A DNA stretch of 37,294 bases from Gemmatimonadota bacterium (GCA_016712265.1 JADJRJ010000018.1:1-37294), one strand, 5' to 3'. Positions 1 to 8,484 are shown, counted from the first letter of the stretch. The notes: generated by a model from the sequence alone, not told the origin. Translations and numbers: made by a program.

Positions 1-21
1 ACCCCGGCAGGACGTGGAAGG

Positions 22-300
22 GTGAGCCGGGTGCACGACTGGTCGCACCAGGTGCGGGCTAAGCCGGTGCGTGATCGGGCGAACGCTGACCCGACGACAC
101 GGTGCTGGCGCTGCGGGCGGACGCTGGCCGAGGTGCAGGCGGCCGAGCCGGGCCGACGGGTGGTGTGGCACGCCGGTCACACGGTGACGGGCGACCGGTG
201 GTCGCCGCTGTTGGCCGAGTGCTCGGTGTGCAACCTGCGGGACGCGGCGAAGACGACGACGTTGAAGCGGAGGAGCTCGGGTGGCACGCAGCGTTTCTGA
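22..300 (+). CDS. Small HNH-like zinc protein next to terminase
   Basis: A 92-residue basic protein with a CWRCG pair near residue 28, then WHAGH followed by CSVCN. This Cys2 - His - CxxCN arrangement is that of a compact, degenerate HNH/zinc-finger fold. In many siphophages an HNH protein beside the terminase assists DNA cleavage during packaging, so a packaging-accessory role is inferred from position. GTG starts at 22 (AGGA nine bases upstream) and 31 (GGAAGG upstream) are both possible. The frame is also open back to base 1, so the true start may lie outside the window. It overlaps the next gene by 20 bases. Confidence 0.65.
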   Translation: MSRVHDWSHQVRAKPVRDRANADPTTRCWRCGRTLAEVQAAEPGRRVVWHAGHTVTGDRWSPLLAECSVCNLRDAAKTTTLKRRSSGGTQRF

Positions 301-559
301 CGCCGCTGCCAGCGGCGACATCCGGGCCACGTACGAGGCGCTGCGCGACGACCTGGCGAAGAAGCTCGAGCTCGCCGAGCCGGCGGTGGCGGCGCAGATC
401 GCTGGCCAGCTGCGGGCGATCCTGAAGGACCTGGCTGCGATGCCGGCGGCGAAGGTGGTGCCGAAGCGTGACGATCTGCGAGCAAGGCGTGAAGCGCGTC
501 GGGTCGCAGGTGCCGCGGCTGTCGCATCTGCCGCGAAGGGCGGTCGCAAGCGCGGGTGA
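281..559 (+). CDS. terS: Terminase small subunit (putative)
   Basis: A 92-residue protein with a GTG start. The first 60 residues are helical (TYEALRDDLAKKLELAEPAV onwards) and the tail is very basic (RARREARR, KGGRKRG). This resembles small actinophage terminase small subunits, which bind packaging-site DNA and recruit the large subunit. The assignment rests on shape and on position directly upstream of, and overlapping, the large terminase gene. No specific DNA-binding motif can be proved by eye. Confidence 0.6.
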   Translation: MARSVSDAAASGDIRATYEALRDDLAKKLELAEPAVAAQIAGQLRAILKDLAAMPAAKVVPKRDDLRARREARRVAGAAAVASAAKGGRKRG

Positions 560-2018
560 CGACGCGATCGAGTTCGCCGAGTCGATCGGCTGGTCGGTCG
601 AGGCCGGCCGCGGGTTCTACGTGCTCGACGAGTGGCAGAAGTACTGCATCCGCGGGATCCTGAGCGAGGACGAGAACGCCCGGCTGTGCGCATTCCTGGT
701 GCTGCTCATCGTTCCACGCCAGAACGGCAAGGGCGCCGTGCTCGAGGTCGTCGAGCTCTACGCGCTGTTCGTGCTCGAGCTGCCGCTGATCCTGCACTCG
801 GCCCATCTCGGTGAGACGTCGGCGGATCACATGGATCGCATGTGGGCGGCGATCAGCTCGGACCCAGAGCTGCGAGCTCAGTGCAAGCAGGTGCTTGCCA
901 AGGGGTACGAGGCGATCGAGTTCCGGCCGGTGGATCCCGCGTCGGGCGAGCCGCGCCGGCGCGAGTCGGGCGCAGCGGTGATGTGCGAGATCCGGTTCCG
1001 CACCCGCTCGAAGAAGGGCGGCCGCGGCGGCTCGCCGCAGATGGTCGTCTTCGACGAGGCGCTGTTCCTCACCGCCCAGCAGGTATCGGCGATGCTGCCG
1101 TCGCTGTCGGCGCAGACGATGAACGAGGACCCGCCGATCTTGATCTACGCGTCGTCGGCGCCGATCGGCGAGTCCGAACGGCTGCACGAGGTGCGGGCCG
1201 CGATCCTGCGGGGCGACTCGCCGGACGCGTTCATGGCCGAGTGGTCGGTGCCGTTGCCGGACGGCGCGCACGGTGATCGTGCGGCGGCGCTCCGCCAGCT
1301 CGCCGACGATCCGGAGTCGGTCTACGTCGCGAACCCGGGCGTCGGGATCCGGATCGATCCGGAGTGGTGTCGGACGATCGAACGGTCCGGCATGTCGCTC
1401 GAGGACTGGTGCATCGAACGGCTCGGCGTGGTGTTCACCGCCGACGGCGACACGGGCGTGCTGCCGTCGAACCGGTGGAACGTGTGCCGCGACATCGAGT
1501 CGTTCGTCGAGTCGGGCCGGATCGCGCTGGCCGTCGGCCCGAACGGCTCGTGGTCGGCGATCGACCTGGTCGGTGAACGGCCGGACGGTGCGCTGCACGT
1601 CGAGGTGGTCCGCCACGAAATCGGCACCGAGTGGGTGGTCGACGCGGCGAGGAAGGGCACGGCGAAGTACGGGCCGCTCGTCGTCGACCCGAAGACGGAC
1701 AGCGCTCGGCTGATCGAGCGGCTGGTCGCTGCACGGGTGCCGCTGCAGGAGATGTCGACGGCGGACGTGGTCCGGGCGTCGGTCGCGTTCCAGGACGACG
1801 TCCTCAACTGCCGGATCCGTCACCTCGACCAGCCCGAGCTCAACGCCGCCGTCGCCGGCGCCGACATCCGGCCGGTGGGGGAGTCGTGGGTGTTCTCGGC
1901 CAAGGCGTCGACGGTCGACGTGACCACGCTGCTCGCCGCCGTGCTCGCCGCCGGTGCTGTCCGGGGCGGCCCGAAGAAGTCGAAGACGATGCACACCCGC
2001 GGCGCCAGGTCGCGTTGA
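468..2018 (+). CDS. terL: Terminase large subunit
   Basis: A 516-residue packaging motor. The ATPase domain is N-terminal, with an adenine-contact region around YVLDEWQKYC (51-60), Walker A PRQNGKGA (83-90) and Walker B MVVFDE (192-197). The C-terminal half carries the nuclease acidic residues, with AIDLVG near residue 365 and VDPKTD near 406. It translocates DNA into the prohead and cuts the concatemer. Length is normal for the family. GTG 468 overlaps the small subunit gene by 92 bases; in-frame GTG 489 is an alternative start. The portal follows after an intervening HNH gene. Confidence 0.93.
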   Translation: MTICEQGVKRVGSQVPRLSHLPRRAVASAGDDAIEFAESIGWSVEAGRGFYVLDEWQKYCIRGILSEDENARLCAFLVLLIVPRQNGKGAVLEVVELYALFVLELPLILHSAHLGETSADHMDRMWAAISSDPELRAQCKQVLAKGYEAIEFRPVDPASGEPRRRESGAAVMCEIRFRTRSKKGGRGGSPQMVVFDEALFLTAQQVSAMLPSLSAQTMNEDPPILIYASSAPIGESERLHEVRAAILRGDSPDAFMAEWSVPLPDGAHGDRAAALRQLADDPESVYVANPGVGIRIDPEWCRTIERSGMSLEDWCIERLGVVFTADGDTGVLPSNRWNVCRDIESFVESGRIALAVGPNGSWSAIDLVGERPDGALHVEVVRHEIGTEWVVDAARKGTAKYGPLVVDPKTDSARLIERLVAARVPLQEMSTADVVRASVAFQDDVLNCRIRHLDQPELNAAVAGADIRPVGESWVFSAKASTVDVTTLLAAVLAAGAVRGGPKKSKTMHTRGARSR

Positions 2019-2026
2019 GCCCCTTC

Positions 2027-2073
2027 TGCGGAAGTGCGGAAGCCGCACGAAACGCATGGTGCGGAAGTGCGGA
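2027..2073 (+). repeat. Two 14-bp direct repeats upstream of the HNH gene
   Basis: The 14-mer TGCGGAAGTGCGGA occurs at 2027-2040 and again at 2060-2073, in the short gap between the terminase stop and the HNH gene. The second copy supplies the GGAG ribosome-binding site. Function unknown; a regulatory or endonuclease-related site is only a guess. Confidence 0.6.
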
Positions 2074-2085
2074 GATGCTGTGCCG

Positions 2086-2814
2086 ATGAACGAGAAGTGC
2101 CCCGAATGTGGCCGCGTTGTCGAGCCGTCACGAACGAAGCCGCGCCGTTTCTGCTGCTCTTGCCTCCCGCCCGAGAAGCTGATTGGCACGCGCGAATGGC
2201 ATCGGCTGTCGGCTCACTTGCGGGCGAAGCATGGTCCCAAGAAGCGGGACCTTCCGTCGATCGGTGGCGAGGCGAAGATCTGCAAGGGGTGCGACAGGCC
2301 GTTTCTTCCGTGGTCGCGATCCCAGCATCCGGGCGCCGCTGGGGCGCGTTGTCGGGAGTGCTTCAACAACTACAAGAGGGCCAAACCGAGTCGCCAGCAA
2401 GCTCAGGCGAAGAAGCTGGCCGAGCACCACGACTCCGTGCCGCCTCGAATCTGCCCGGGATGCGGCGACGAGCATCGGCACGGCGGCGGAAGCCGCTGCG
2501 CCGATTGCGCCCACGACCATCGCAAGTCGCTCCGCTCAGCCGCAGAGGCGCGCCGTCTTGACGCCGTTCGGGTCGGCGACCAGGACATCCACTGGACGTT
2601 GCTCGGCGAGCGCGATGGCTGGGTGTGCCACCTCTGCTCGAAGCGGGTGCCGAAGGTTGCTGGCACCGCCGAGCAGCCGATGGGCGCGACGGTCGACCAC
2701 CTGATTCCGATCGCCCATGGCGGCGAACACGTGTGGGCGAATGTCGCCCTCGCGCATCGAACCTGCAACATCTCGCGTGGCGCCAGAGGCGTCGCGCAGC
2801 ACCGGCGGCCGTAG
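2086..2814 (+). CDS. HNH endonuclease with multiple zinc ribbons
   Basis: A 242-residue protein from ATG 2086. GTG 2080 is an alternative with better spacing to GGAG at 2071. It has three successive zinc-ribbon-like Cys modules (CPEC...CCSC; CKGC...CREC; CPGC...CADC) and then a C-terminal HNH domain (CHLC, VDHLIPIAHGGEH, ANVALAHRTCN). HNH enzymes nick or cut DNA with a single metal ion. This could be a homing-type or accessory endonuclease inserted between terminase and portal; the long ribbon array suggests a DNA-recognition arm. The frame is open further upstream into the terminase gene, but that part has no HNH-like features. Confidence 0.85.
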   Translation: MNEKCPECGRVVEPSRTKPRRFCCSCLPPEKLIGTREWHRLSAHLRAKHGPKKRDLPSIGGEAKICKGCDRPFLPWSRSQHPGAAGARCRECFNNYKRAKPSRQQAQAKKLAEHHDSVPPRICPGCGDEHRHGGGSRCADCAHDHRKSLRSAAEARRLDAVRVGDQDIHWTLLGERDGWVCHLCSKRVPKVAGTAEQPMGATVDHLIPIAHGGEHVWANVALAHRTCNISRGARGVAQHRRP

Positions 2815-2842
2815 CCGCCCCGACCCCCTTGGAGGCGAACGC

Positions 2843-4279
2843 ATGGAGACACGTTCGCCGGAGTGGTGGTTGGTCAACCTCTACAGGCGGCTCATCACCC
2901 GCCAACCTCAGATCGCACTGTGCGAGGCGTACTACGACGGTCGGCATCCGCTCTCGTTCACCACCAGCGAGTACCGGCAGGAGTTCTCGTCGATGCTGCG
3001 CGGTGTGTCGGACAACTGGATGGCGCTCGTCGTCGATGCTGTCGAGGAACGGCTTCACGTCGAGGGGTTCCGGATGGGCGATCAGCCTGCCGGCGACGCC
3101 GACGCGTGGAAGGTGTGGCAGGAGAACTGCCTCGACGCCGACTCGGAGATGCTGCACTCGACGGCGCTGCAGACCGGTTCGGCGTACGCGATGGTGTGGT
3201 TCGGCGAGGACGAGCGGCCGGAGATCACCGTCGAGCACCCGTCGCAGTGCTTCGTCGCCTACGAGTCCGGCTCGACCCGGAAGCGTGCTGCAGCGCTGAA
3301 GGCGTGGGTCGATGAGTGGACCGGCGACGTCCGCGCGAACGTGTACCTGCCGGGCGAGATCCACAAGTTCCAGGCGAAGCGGGCGATCACGCTCGCCGAC
3401 TACTCGACCGAGATGGGCCGTGATCGGCGGCTCGGTGTGCTCGGTGCGATGTGGAAGCCGCTCGAGGGTGACGAGGCGGTCGTCGAGAACCCGCTCGGCG
3501 CGGTGCCGATCGTCGAGTTCCGGAACCGGCCGCGGCTGCTCGGCGAGGGTCGTTCGGAGATCGCTGACGTGATCTCGGTGCAGAACCAGATCAACAAGCT
3601 GGTGTGCGACATGATGGTCGCTGCCGAGTACACGGCTTTCAAGCAGCGGTGGGCGACCGGTGTCGAGATCCCGACGGACCCGATGACCGGCGACCCGCTT
3701 GAGAGCTGGCGACCGTCGGTCGACCGGCTGTTCCACACGGAGAACGACCAGGCGAAGTTCGGTGAATTCGGTGAGACCGACCTGAAGAACTACGTGGCGG
3801 CGCTCGAGAACCGCGTGCAGTCCCTCGCGTCGCGGACCCGGACGCCTCCGCACTACCTGCTCGGCTCGTCCGGGTCGTTCCCGTCCGGCGAGTCGCTGAA
3901 GGCGACCGAAACGGGTCTGATCGCGAAGTGCCGGTCGCGGCAACGCCACTTCGGTGAGTCGTGGGAGGAAGTGCTCCGGCTCGCGTTCGCGGTGCTCGGC
4001 GACGAGCAGCGTTCGCAGGCCGAGTCGGCCGAGACGATCTGGACCGACCCGGAGTCGCGTTCGGAGGCCGAGCACACCGACTCGCTGCTGAAGAAGATGT
4101 CGATGGGCGTCCCGCTGCACCAGCTGTGGGAGGACGCCGGCTACTCGCAGACGCAGATCGCCCGGTTCCGGGAGCTGCTGATCGACGAGCGCGCGCTGCT
4201 GCGCGTGCCGTTCCTGAGCGACGCGGAAGCGCGTGCACGGCTCGGCCTCGACGCCGGCCAGCAGACCCCGCCCGCCTGA
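2843..4279 (+). CDS. Portal protein
   Basis: A 478-residue protein forming the dodecameric ring through which DNA enters the head. ATG 2843 is preceded by GGAGG at 2831. The sequence matches the actinophage SPP1/HK97-type portal pattern: an N-terminal YRRLITRQPQIALCEAYYDG, a middle wing with ENPLGAVPIVEFRNRP, then VQNQINKLVCDMMVAAEYTA and TRTPPHYLLG before the clip/crown helices. Its place between terminase and scaffold is canonical. Confidence 0.92.
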   Translation: METRSPEWWLVNLYRRLITRQPQIALCEAYYDGRHPLSFTTSEYRQEFSSMLRGVSDNWMALVVDAVEERLHVEGFRMGDQPAGDADAWKVWQENCLDADSEMLHSTALQTGSAYAMVWFGEDERPEITVEHPSQCFVAYESGSTRKRAAALKAWVDEWTGDVRANVYLPGEIHKFQAKRAITLADYSTEMGRDRRLGVLGAMWKPLEGDEAVVENPLGAVPIVEFRNRPRLLGEGRSEIADVISVQNQINKLVCDMMVAAEYTAFKQRWATGVEIPTDPMTGDPLESWRPSVDRLFHTENDQAKFGEFGETDLKNYVAALENRVQSLASRTRTPPHYLLGSSGSFPSGESLKATETGLIAKCRSRQRHFGESWEEVLRLAFAVLGDEQRSQAESAETIWTDPESRSEAEHTDSLLKKMSMGVPLHQLWEDAGYSQTQIARFRELLIDERALLRVPFLSDAEARARLGLDAGQQTPPA

Positions 4280-4346
4280 GAGTCAGGCGGCCAAGGTCGA
4301 GCGGATCCGTTCTCCCCGCGGCCCCCCGATCCCCGATCCCCGATCA

Positions 4347-4441
4347 CCGCAAGCGAAACGCCGAGGTGGTCGACCAAACCAGCAGTGCTCCGCAAGCGAA
4401 ACGCCGAGGAGCGACGTTCATCCCGCAAGCGAAACGCAGAG
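4347..4441 (+). repeat. Three 19-bp direct repeats between portal and scaffold
   Basis: Copies of CCGCAAGCGAAACGCCGAG lie at 4347-4365, 4390-4408 and 4423-4441 (the last has one mismatch). They sit in the 185-base non-coding gap before the scaffold gene, just after a GATCCCC-type short repeat (about 4327-4345). Spacings are 43 and 33 bases. They could bind a regulator or be a spread intergenic repeat family. The short ORFs through this area are low-complexity and look like chance frames. Confidence 0.75.
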
Positions 4442-4464
4442 GGACCGACGGAAGGAAAGCCCCA

Positions 4465-5070
4465 ATGGCTGACGACCCCACGCCGACCGATCCGGTCGTC
4501 GAATCCCCGCCCGAACCGTCCACGGCGCCCGCCAAGGACGAGGCCACCGAACTGAAGGCCGAGCTCGCCAAGTGGCGGGAGATGGCCAAGAAGTCGGAGT
4601 CCCTCGCCAAGTCGAACGCTGCCGCCGCCGAGAAGCTCGCCAAGATCGAGGAGGCGTCGAAGTCGGAGCTCGAACGAGCTCAGGCTGCCGCCACCGCGGC
4701 CGAGGAGCGAGCGAAGGCCGCGGAGGAGCGGATCGCCCGAGCTCTCACCCGTGCGGCCGTGTCGGCCGCCGCCGTGAAGGCCGGAGCGATCGACGCCGAC
4801 GCCGTGCTCGCCCTGCTCCCCGCCGACGCGGTCACCGTCGACGGCGACGAGGTGAAGGGCGTGGACGACGCGATCAAGGCGCTGCGCGACGCGAAGCCGT
4901 ACCTGTTCGGGAAGCCGAAGCCCGCACCCGGGTCCGCCGACGGCGGCCGGCAGGGCGACAAGCAGGCCCAGTGGACGGCCGACCAGCTCAAGCAGGCCGC
5001 GAAGCAGGGGCGTCACGAAGAGATCAACGCCGCCCGGAAGGCGGGGCTCCTGGCCTCGCTGATGGGCTGA
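4465..5070 (+). CDS. Capsid scaffolding protein
   Basis: A 201-residue acidic/helical protein. It has a Pro-rich N-terminus, then an alanine/lysine/glutamate coiled coil (about residues 25-95) and a basic C-terminal tail with DQLKQAAKQGRHEEINAARK (about 170-190). This is typical of phage scaffolds, which bind coat protein through a helical C-terminus and leave the prohead during maturation. It lies directly before the major capsid gene. The upstream frame is open but ATG 4465, with GAAGGAAAG before it, is the natural start. No protease domain is present. Confidence 0.82.
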   Translation: MADDPTPTDPVVESPPEPSTAPAKDEATELKAELAKWREMAKKSESLAKSNAAAAEKLAKIEEASKSELERAQAAATAAEERAKAAEERIARALTRAAVSAAAVKAGAIDADAVLALLPADAVTVDGDEVKGVDDAIKALRDAKPYLFGKPKPAPGSADGGRQGDKQAQWTADQLKQAAKQGRHEEINAARKAGLLASLMG

Positions 5071-5104
5071 CCACCACCACCCCTCTCCGAAAGGACCATC
5101 CCCC

Positions 5105-5938
5105 ATGGCCATCAGCTTCATCCCCGAGATCTGGGCGTCCGTCCCGCTCGGCGTCCTCGAGAAGTCCCTCGTGTACGCCCAGGCCGGCGTCGTCAACCGC
5201 GACTACGAGGGCGAGATCCGCTCCGGTGGCGACACCGTGCACATCCGCAGCATCTCGGACCCGACGGTGTCGTCGTACACCAAGAACTCGACCGTCACCT
5301 ACGAGACGCTCACCGACGCCGACCGCCAGCTGCGCATCGACCAGCAGAAGATCTTCTCCTTCTCGGTCGACGACATCGACGAGGCGCAGGCGTCCGGCGC
5401 GCTCGAGCGGGCGCTCACCCAGGCCGCGTACAAGCTGCGCGACACCGCCGACCAGTACGTCGCCGGCCTGTACACCGGCGCCGCGTCGGCGAACCAGATC
5501 GGCGCCGTCTCGGTCACGACCGCCGCGCTCGCCTACACGCAGCTGCGGAAGCTGTCGGTGAAGCTCGACGAGGCCAACGTGCCCGTCGAGGGTCGCTGGT
5601 GCGTGGTGCCGCCGTGGTACCACGGGCTGCTGCTCGAGGAGGACAAGTTCGTCCGCGTCGACGCATCGGGCTCGGACATGGCGTTGCGCAACGGCGTCAT
5701 CGGCCAGGCGCTCGGCTTCACCGTGCTCAAGTCCAACAACGCCCCGTTCGTCACGGGCGACGACTACGCGGTGATCGCCGGCCACCCGATGGCGATCAGC
5801 TACGCCGAGCAGATCCTCAACATCGAGACCCTGCGTCTCGAGACGAAGGTCGCGACCGGCGTGCGCGGCCTCCACGTGTACGGCGCCAAGCTCGTCCGCC
5901 CCGACGCGATCGCCACCGTCGTCGCCTCGCAGACCTGA
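5105..5938 (+). CDS. Major capsid protein
   Basis: A 277-residue shell protein, probably of the HK97/P22-coat fold. MAISFIPEIWASVPLGVLEK and GDTVHIRSISDPTVSSYTKN are characteristic of the N-terminal region of actinophage coat proteins, and a VPPWYHGLLLEE...GFTVLKSNN segment matches the A-domain area. It lacks an N-terminal propeptide, and no maturation protease is encoded upstream, so assembly probably uses the separate scaffold. ATG 5105 follows the scaffold gene after a short gap with GAAAGGA. Confidence 0.9.
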   Translation: MAISFIPEIWASVPLGVLEKSLVYAQAGVVNRDYEGEIRSGGDTVHIRSISDPTVSSYTKNSTVTYETLTDADRQLRIDQQKIFSFSVDDIDEAQASGALERALTQAAYKLRDTADQYVAGLYTGAASANQIGAVSVTTAALAYTQLRKLSVKLDEANVPVEGRWCVVPPWYHGLLLEEDKFVRVDASGSDMALRNGVIGQALGFTVLKSNNAPFVTGDDYAVIAGHPMAISYAEQILNIETLRLETKVATGVRGLHVYGAKLVRPDAIATVVASQT

Positions 5939-5946
5939 TCCCCCGG

Positions 5947-5980
5947 GCGTGGGCCACCGACTCCGGTCGGTGGCCCACGC
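5947..5980 (+). terminator. Stem-loop terminator after the capsid gene
   Basis: A perfect 15-bp inverted repeat (arms 5947-5961 and 5966-5980) around a TCCG loop, nine bases after the capsid stop. There is no clear T-tract, as is common in high-GC actinobacteria. It would attenuate transcription so that capsid protein is made in excess over the downstream neck and tail genes. Confidence 0.8.
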
Positions 5981-6031
5981 ATCGTTCATCCCTCCTCGCA
6001 CCACCACCAGTTCCTCACGAAAGGGGCCACC

Positions 6032-6397
6032 ATGGCTCGCACCGCAGTCACCGTCGAGACCCTGTCCCGCACCGGCGCCACGTCGCCGACGGGCACGACC
6101 GCCGACCCCACCAACGACCACTCGGTCGACCTGGGCGGCTACCCGCTGGAGGAGTTCATCTTCCGGTTCACCAACACCAACGGCTCCGACCGGGTCGCCA
6201 CGATCGTCGCCGGCGACAACCCGCCCGCGATGTCGGCCGGCCAGGGCAACCTCGACATCACCGTCCCGGCCACGTCGGGCGACATGACCGTCGCCGGGCT
6301 CGAGTCGGCCCGGTTCATCCAGAACGACGGCACGGTCAGCATCGACCTCGCCGCGTCGTTCGCCGGCGAGGTGTACGCGATCCGGGTGCCGCGCTGA
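6032..6397 (+). CDS. Head protein of unknown role (possible decoration protein)
   Basis: A 121-residue, beta-rich, Thr/Ser/Gly-rich protein (MARTAVTVETLSRTG; DLGGYPLEEFIFRFTNTNGS). It lies between the capsid gene and the connector genes, where head decoration or capsid-accessory proteins are usual. No conserved catalytic motif is visible. ATG 6032 has GAAAGGGG upstream. It is coupled to the next gene by a TGATG overlap. Confidence 0.7.
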   Translation: MARTAVTVETLSRTGATSPTGTTADPTNDHSVDLGGYPLEEFIFRFTNTNGSDRVATIVAGDNPPAMSAGQGNLDITVPATSGDMTVAGLESARFIQNDGTVSIDLAASFAGEVYAIRVPR

Positions 6398-6708
6398 TGG
6401 CCACCACGGTCGTCGTCCGCGGTACGGGCGGGACGCTGTTCGAGATGGACGTGCCGGCCGGCGGGACGCTGCTCGACACGTGGAACGAGAAGATCGCGAG
6501 CGGCGAGCTCGTGATCGTGACCGCTCCCGTGAAGTGGGTGGACGGCCTCGACGGCGCGAAGCATCTCGTCCTCGACGTCACCGCCGAGCCCGAGCCCGAG
6601 CCGCCCGCCGAGGACGTCGAGTCCGAGGCCGCTGCCGAGCCGAAGCGTCGTGGCCGCCCGCCGAAGTCCACCGAGGAGACCACCGAGGTCGCCCCCACCG
6701 AGGAGTGA
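6397..6708 (+). CDS. Small structural/accessory protein with AT-hook-like tail
   Basis: A 103-residue protein. The first 65 residues form a small beta domain (TTVVVRGTGGTLFEMDVPAG), followed by an acidic Glu/Pro stretch and a C-terminal KRRGRPPKS AT-hook-like motif (about residues 86-94). Similar short proteins lie between capsid and connector genes in actinophages; the role is unknown. The AT-hook-like motif could touch DNA but may simply be a basic tail. The start overlaps the preceding stop. Confidence 0.7.
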   Translation: MATTVVVRGTGGTLFEMDVPAGGTLLDTWNEKIASGELVIVTAPVKWVDGLDGAKHLVLDVTAEPEPEPPAEDVESEAAAEPKRRGRPPKSTEETTEVAPTEE

Positions 6709-6711
6709 GCC

Positions 6712-7308
6712 ATGCCGTCGTCGTTGCCGTCCGTCGAGGACCTCGCTGACTACCTGCGTGTCGTCGAGACGGCCGTCGACGACTACGACGTCCTCGACGG
6801 CGTCCGGCTCTACACCCAGTCGCTGATCCGCAAGGTCACCGGCCGCACCTGGACGGTGGCCAGCGGATCGGCGAGCACTCGCGTGTACGCCCCGCGTGCC
6901 GTCGGCCAGGACCTCATCCGCATCCACGACTGCGTCACCGTCACGTCCGTCACCAACGACGGCGTGACGGTGCCGGCGTGGACGACCGCCGGCGGCTACC
7001 AGCTCGAACCGCTCAACGGGCTCGACTGGGCCGGCGAGACCCGCCCGTACGAGGGCATCCGCTACATCGGGAACGCGTGGACGTTCGACCGGTTCCGTGC
7101 GACGGTCGCCGTGACCGCCGACTGGGGATGGGCTGCGCTGCCCGACCAGGTGGTGCGCACCCACTACGTCCTCGCGAAGGACGTGTGGGAGTTCCGCTCC
7201 CAGCAGGGCAACGCCGGCATGGACGAGTTCCTGGAGAACAAGGCGAAGATGCTCCTCAAGGGCTACCGCCGCGAGGAGGCCAAGGCCGGGATCGGCGGGC
7301 CGCGCTGA
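6712..7308 (+). CDS. Head-tail connector (adaptor) protein
   Basis: A 198-residue protein of the gp6/gp15-like adaptor type that docks under the portal. It has an N-terminal helical part (LPSVEDLADYLRVVETAVDD), a central beta insertion with TSVTNDGVTVPAWTTAGGYQ, and C-terminal helices (LPDQVVRTHYVLAKDVWEFR). The length and the long central beta region are those of actinophage connectors. It overlaps the next ORF by one base. Confidence 0.78.
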   Translation: MPSSLPSVEDLADYLRVVETAVDDYDVLDGVRLYTQSLIRKVTGRTWTVASGSASTRVYAPRAVGQDLIRIHDCVTVTSVTNDGVTVPAWTTAGGYQLEPLNGLDWAGETRPYEGIRYIGNAWTFDRFRATVAVTADWGWAALPDQVVRTHYVLAKDVWEFRSQQGNAGMDEFLENKAKMLLKGYRREEAKAGIGGPR

Positions 7309-7730
7309 TGGCTGGCTTCACGCTCTCCACGATTCGCGCCGCGATCGGCGCGCAGCTCGCCGCGAACATCGACAAGGGCACGAACATCGACGTCGACGGC
7401 AAGGGCTCGCCCGCCCCGGCCGTGCGGCTCGTGATGGACGAGACCCCGAACTTCTTCGGGACGTTCGGCCCGGACGGGGTGTGCCGCTGCCGGTTCCGGC
7501 TGACGATCGACCCCGCCGGCAACGACCAGGCGGCGGTCCGCCGCCTCGACCAGTACCTGTCGGTCGGCACCGGCAACAGCTGGTCGGTGGTGGACGCGCT
7601 GAAGGTCGACGACACCTTCGGCGGGGCCGTGTCCGGCCTCGAGGTCGCACCGGGCGACTACGACGCGGAGAACGTGACGGCCGATCTGCTGCTCACGTTC
7701 ATCGCCATGAAGCAGAACGCGGAGGTCTGA
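7308..7730 (+). CDS. Tail terminator / neck protein (putative)
   Basis: A 140-residue protein (FTLSTIRAAIGAQLAANIDK; YLSVGTGNSWSVVDALKVDD; DVTADLLLTFIAM-like end). The pattern, in which a predicted cost-sharing helix is followed by RRLDQYLSVGTG, resembles tail-terminator proteins that cap the tube and join it to the head. Its place directly before the tail-tube genes agrees. Only one such neck gene is visible; a separate head-closure gene was not identified. Confidence 0.6.
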   Translation: MAGFTLSTIRAAIGAQLAANIDKGTNIDVDGKGSPAPAVRLVMDETPNFFGTFGPDGVCRCRFRLTIDPAGNDQAAVRRLDQYLSVGTGNSWSVVDALKVDDTFGGAVSGLEVAPGDYDAENVTADLLLTFIAMKQNAEV

Positions 7731-8476
7731 TGTCCATCCAAGTCCCCACCGCCGCGCAGCTCGCCGTCGGTTCGTTCAACGCGACGTCGACGTCGAACAA
7801 GGTCGACTGGGGCGTCGACGTCGCCGTGCGCGACAAGACCACCTGGGGATCGCGCAAGTTCCAGGAGTTCGCCCCGACCACCCGCACCCTGCGCGTGGCA
7901 CTCGGCGGGTTCAACGACTACGCCGCCGCCGCCTGGGACGAGTACGCCCGCACGAACGCCGGGTCCGCACAGATCGTCACGCTCGCCTACGCCGACGCCG
8001 ACTCGGCCGGCACCGGCGCCATCATGGCGAACGGGCTGATGCCGCAAGGCCCGTCGTTCGTCGCGTCGGTCGGCGATCTGCCGACGATCGCACCGACCAT
8101 CGTCGGGTCCACCATCTACCCGCCCGTCGCCGAAGGTCAGGTGACGCAGACCACCGGGACCGCGATCACGGCGACCGCGAACACGACCCCCGTGCAGCTC
8201 GGCCAGCTCGCCGCCACCCAGTACATCGTCGCCGCCATCCACATCTTCGACTACTCGGGCACCGGGACACTCACGTTCCAGATCCAGTCGTCGAGCTCGT
8301 CGGGCGGGTCGTACACGAACCGTGGTTCGGCCGGCACCGCTCTGTCGGCGGCCGGCGCCCAGTGGCTGTCGGCCACGAGCATCACGACCACGAACACCTG
8401 GTGGCGGCTGAACGTCACCGCCTCTGCGTCCCCGTCCGCGACCGTCCTGGCGTCGCTCGCCATCTTCACCCCGTAG
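7730..8476 (+). CDS. Tail-tube-like protein 1, with C-terminal jelly-roll-like extension
   Basis: A 248-residue protein. Residues 1-125 share the logic of the next gene (ALGGFNDYAAAAWDEYARTN and SVGDLPTIAPTI against LLNDYAAGALNSLIGVAG and SVGEVPTCAWNP), the actinophage tail-tube fold. Residues about 140-248 are a Ser/Thr/Gly-rich beta domain (GTGTLTFQIQSSSSSGGSYT; WWRLNVTASASPSATVLASL), like extra Ig/jelly-roll decorations on tails. It could be a minor tube or tail-decorating subunit. ATG 7730 overlaps the preceding stop. Confidence 0.65.
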   Translation: MSIQVPTAAQLAVGSFNATSTSNKVDWGVDVAVRDKTTWGSRKFQEFAPTTRTLRVALGGFNDYAAAAWDEYARTNAGSAQIVTLAYADADSAGTGAIMANGLMPQGPSFVASVGDLPTIAPTIVGSTIYPPVAEGQVTQTTGTAITATANTTPVQLGQLAATQYIVAAIHIFDYSGTGTLTFQIQSSSSSGGSYTNRGSAGTALSAAGAQWLSATSITTTNTWWRLNVTASASPSATVLASLAIFTP

Positions 8477-8484
8477 GAGTCCCC

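Noticed and set aside
177..2189. Long minus-strand ORF of 670 residues opposite the terminase
   Set aside because: Arg/Pro-rich, low-complexity product with no motif; it is the GC-rich shadow of the terminase and HNH genes, which have clear motifs.
2363..4120. Long minus-strand ORF opposite the portal
   Set aside because: Composition typical of antisense frames in high-GC DNA; the plus-strand portal is unambiguous.
4233..4472. 79-residue ORF through the portal-scaffold gap
   Set aside because: It overlaps both genes, is low-complexity and is explained by the triple DNA repeat.
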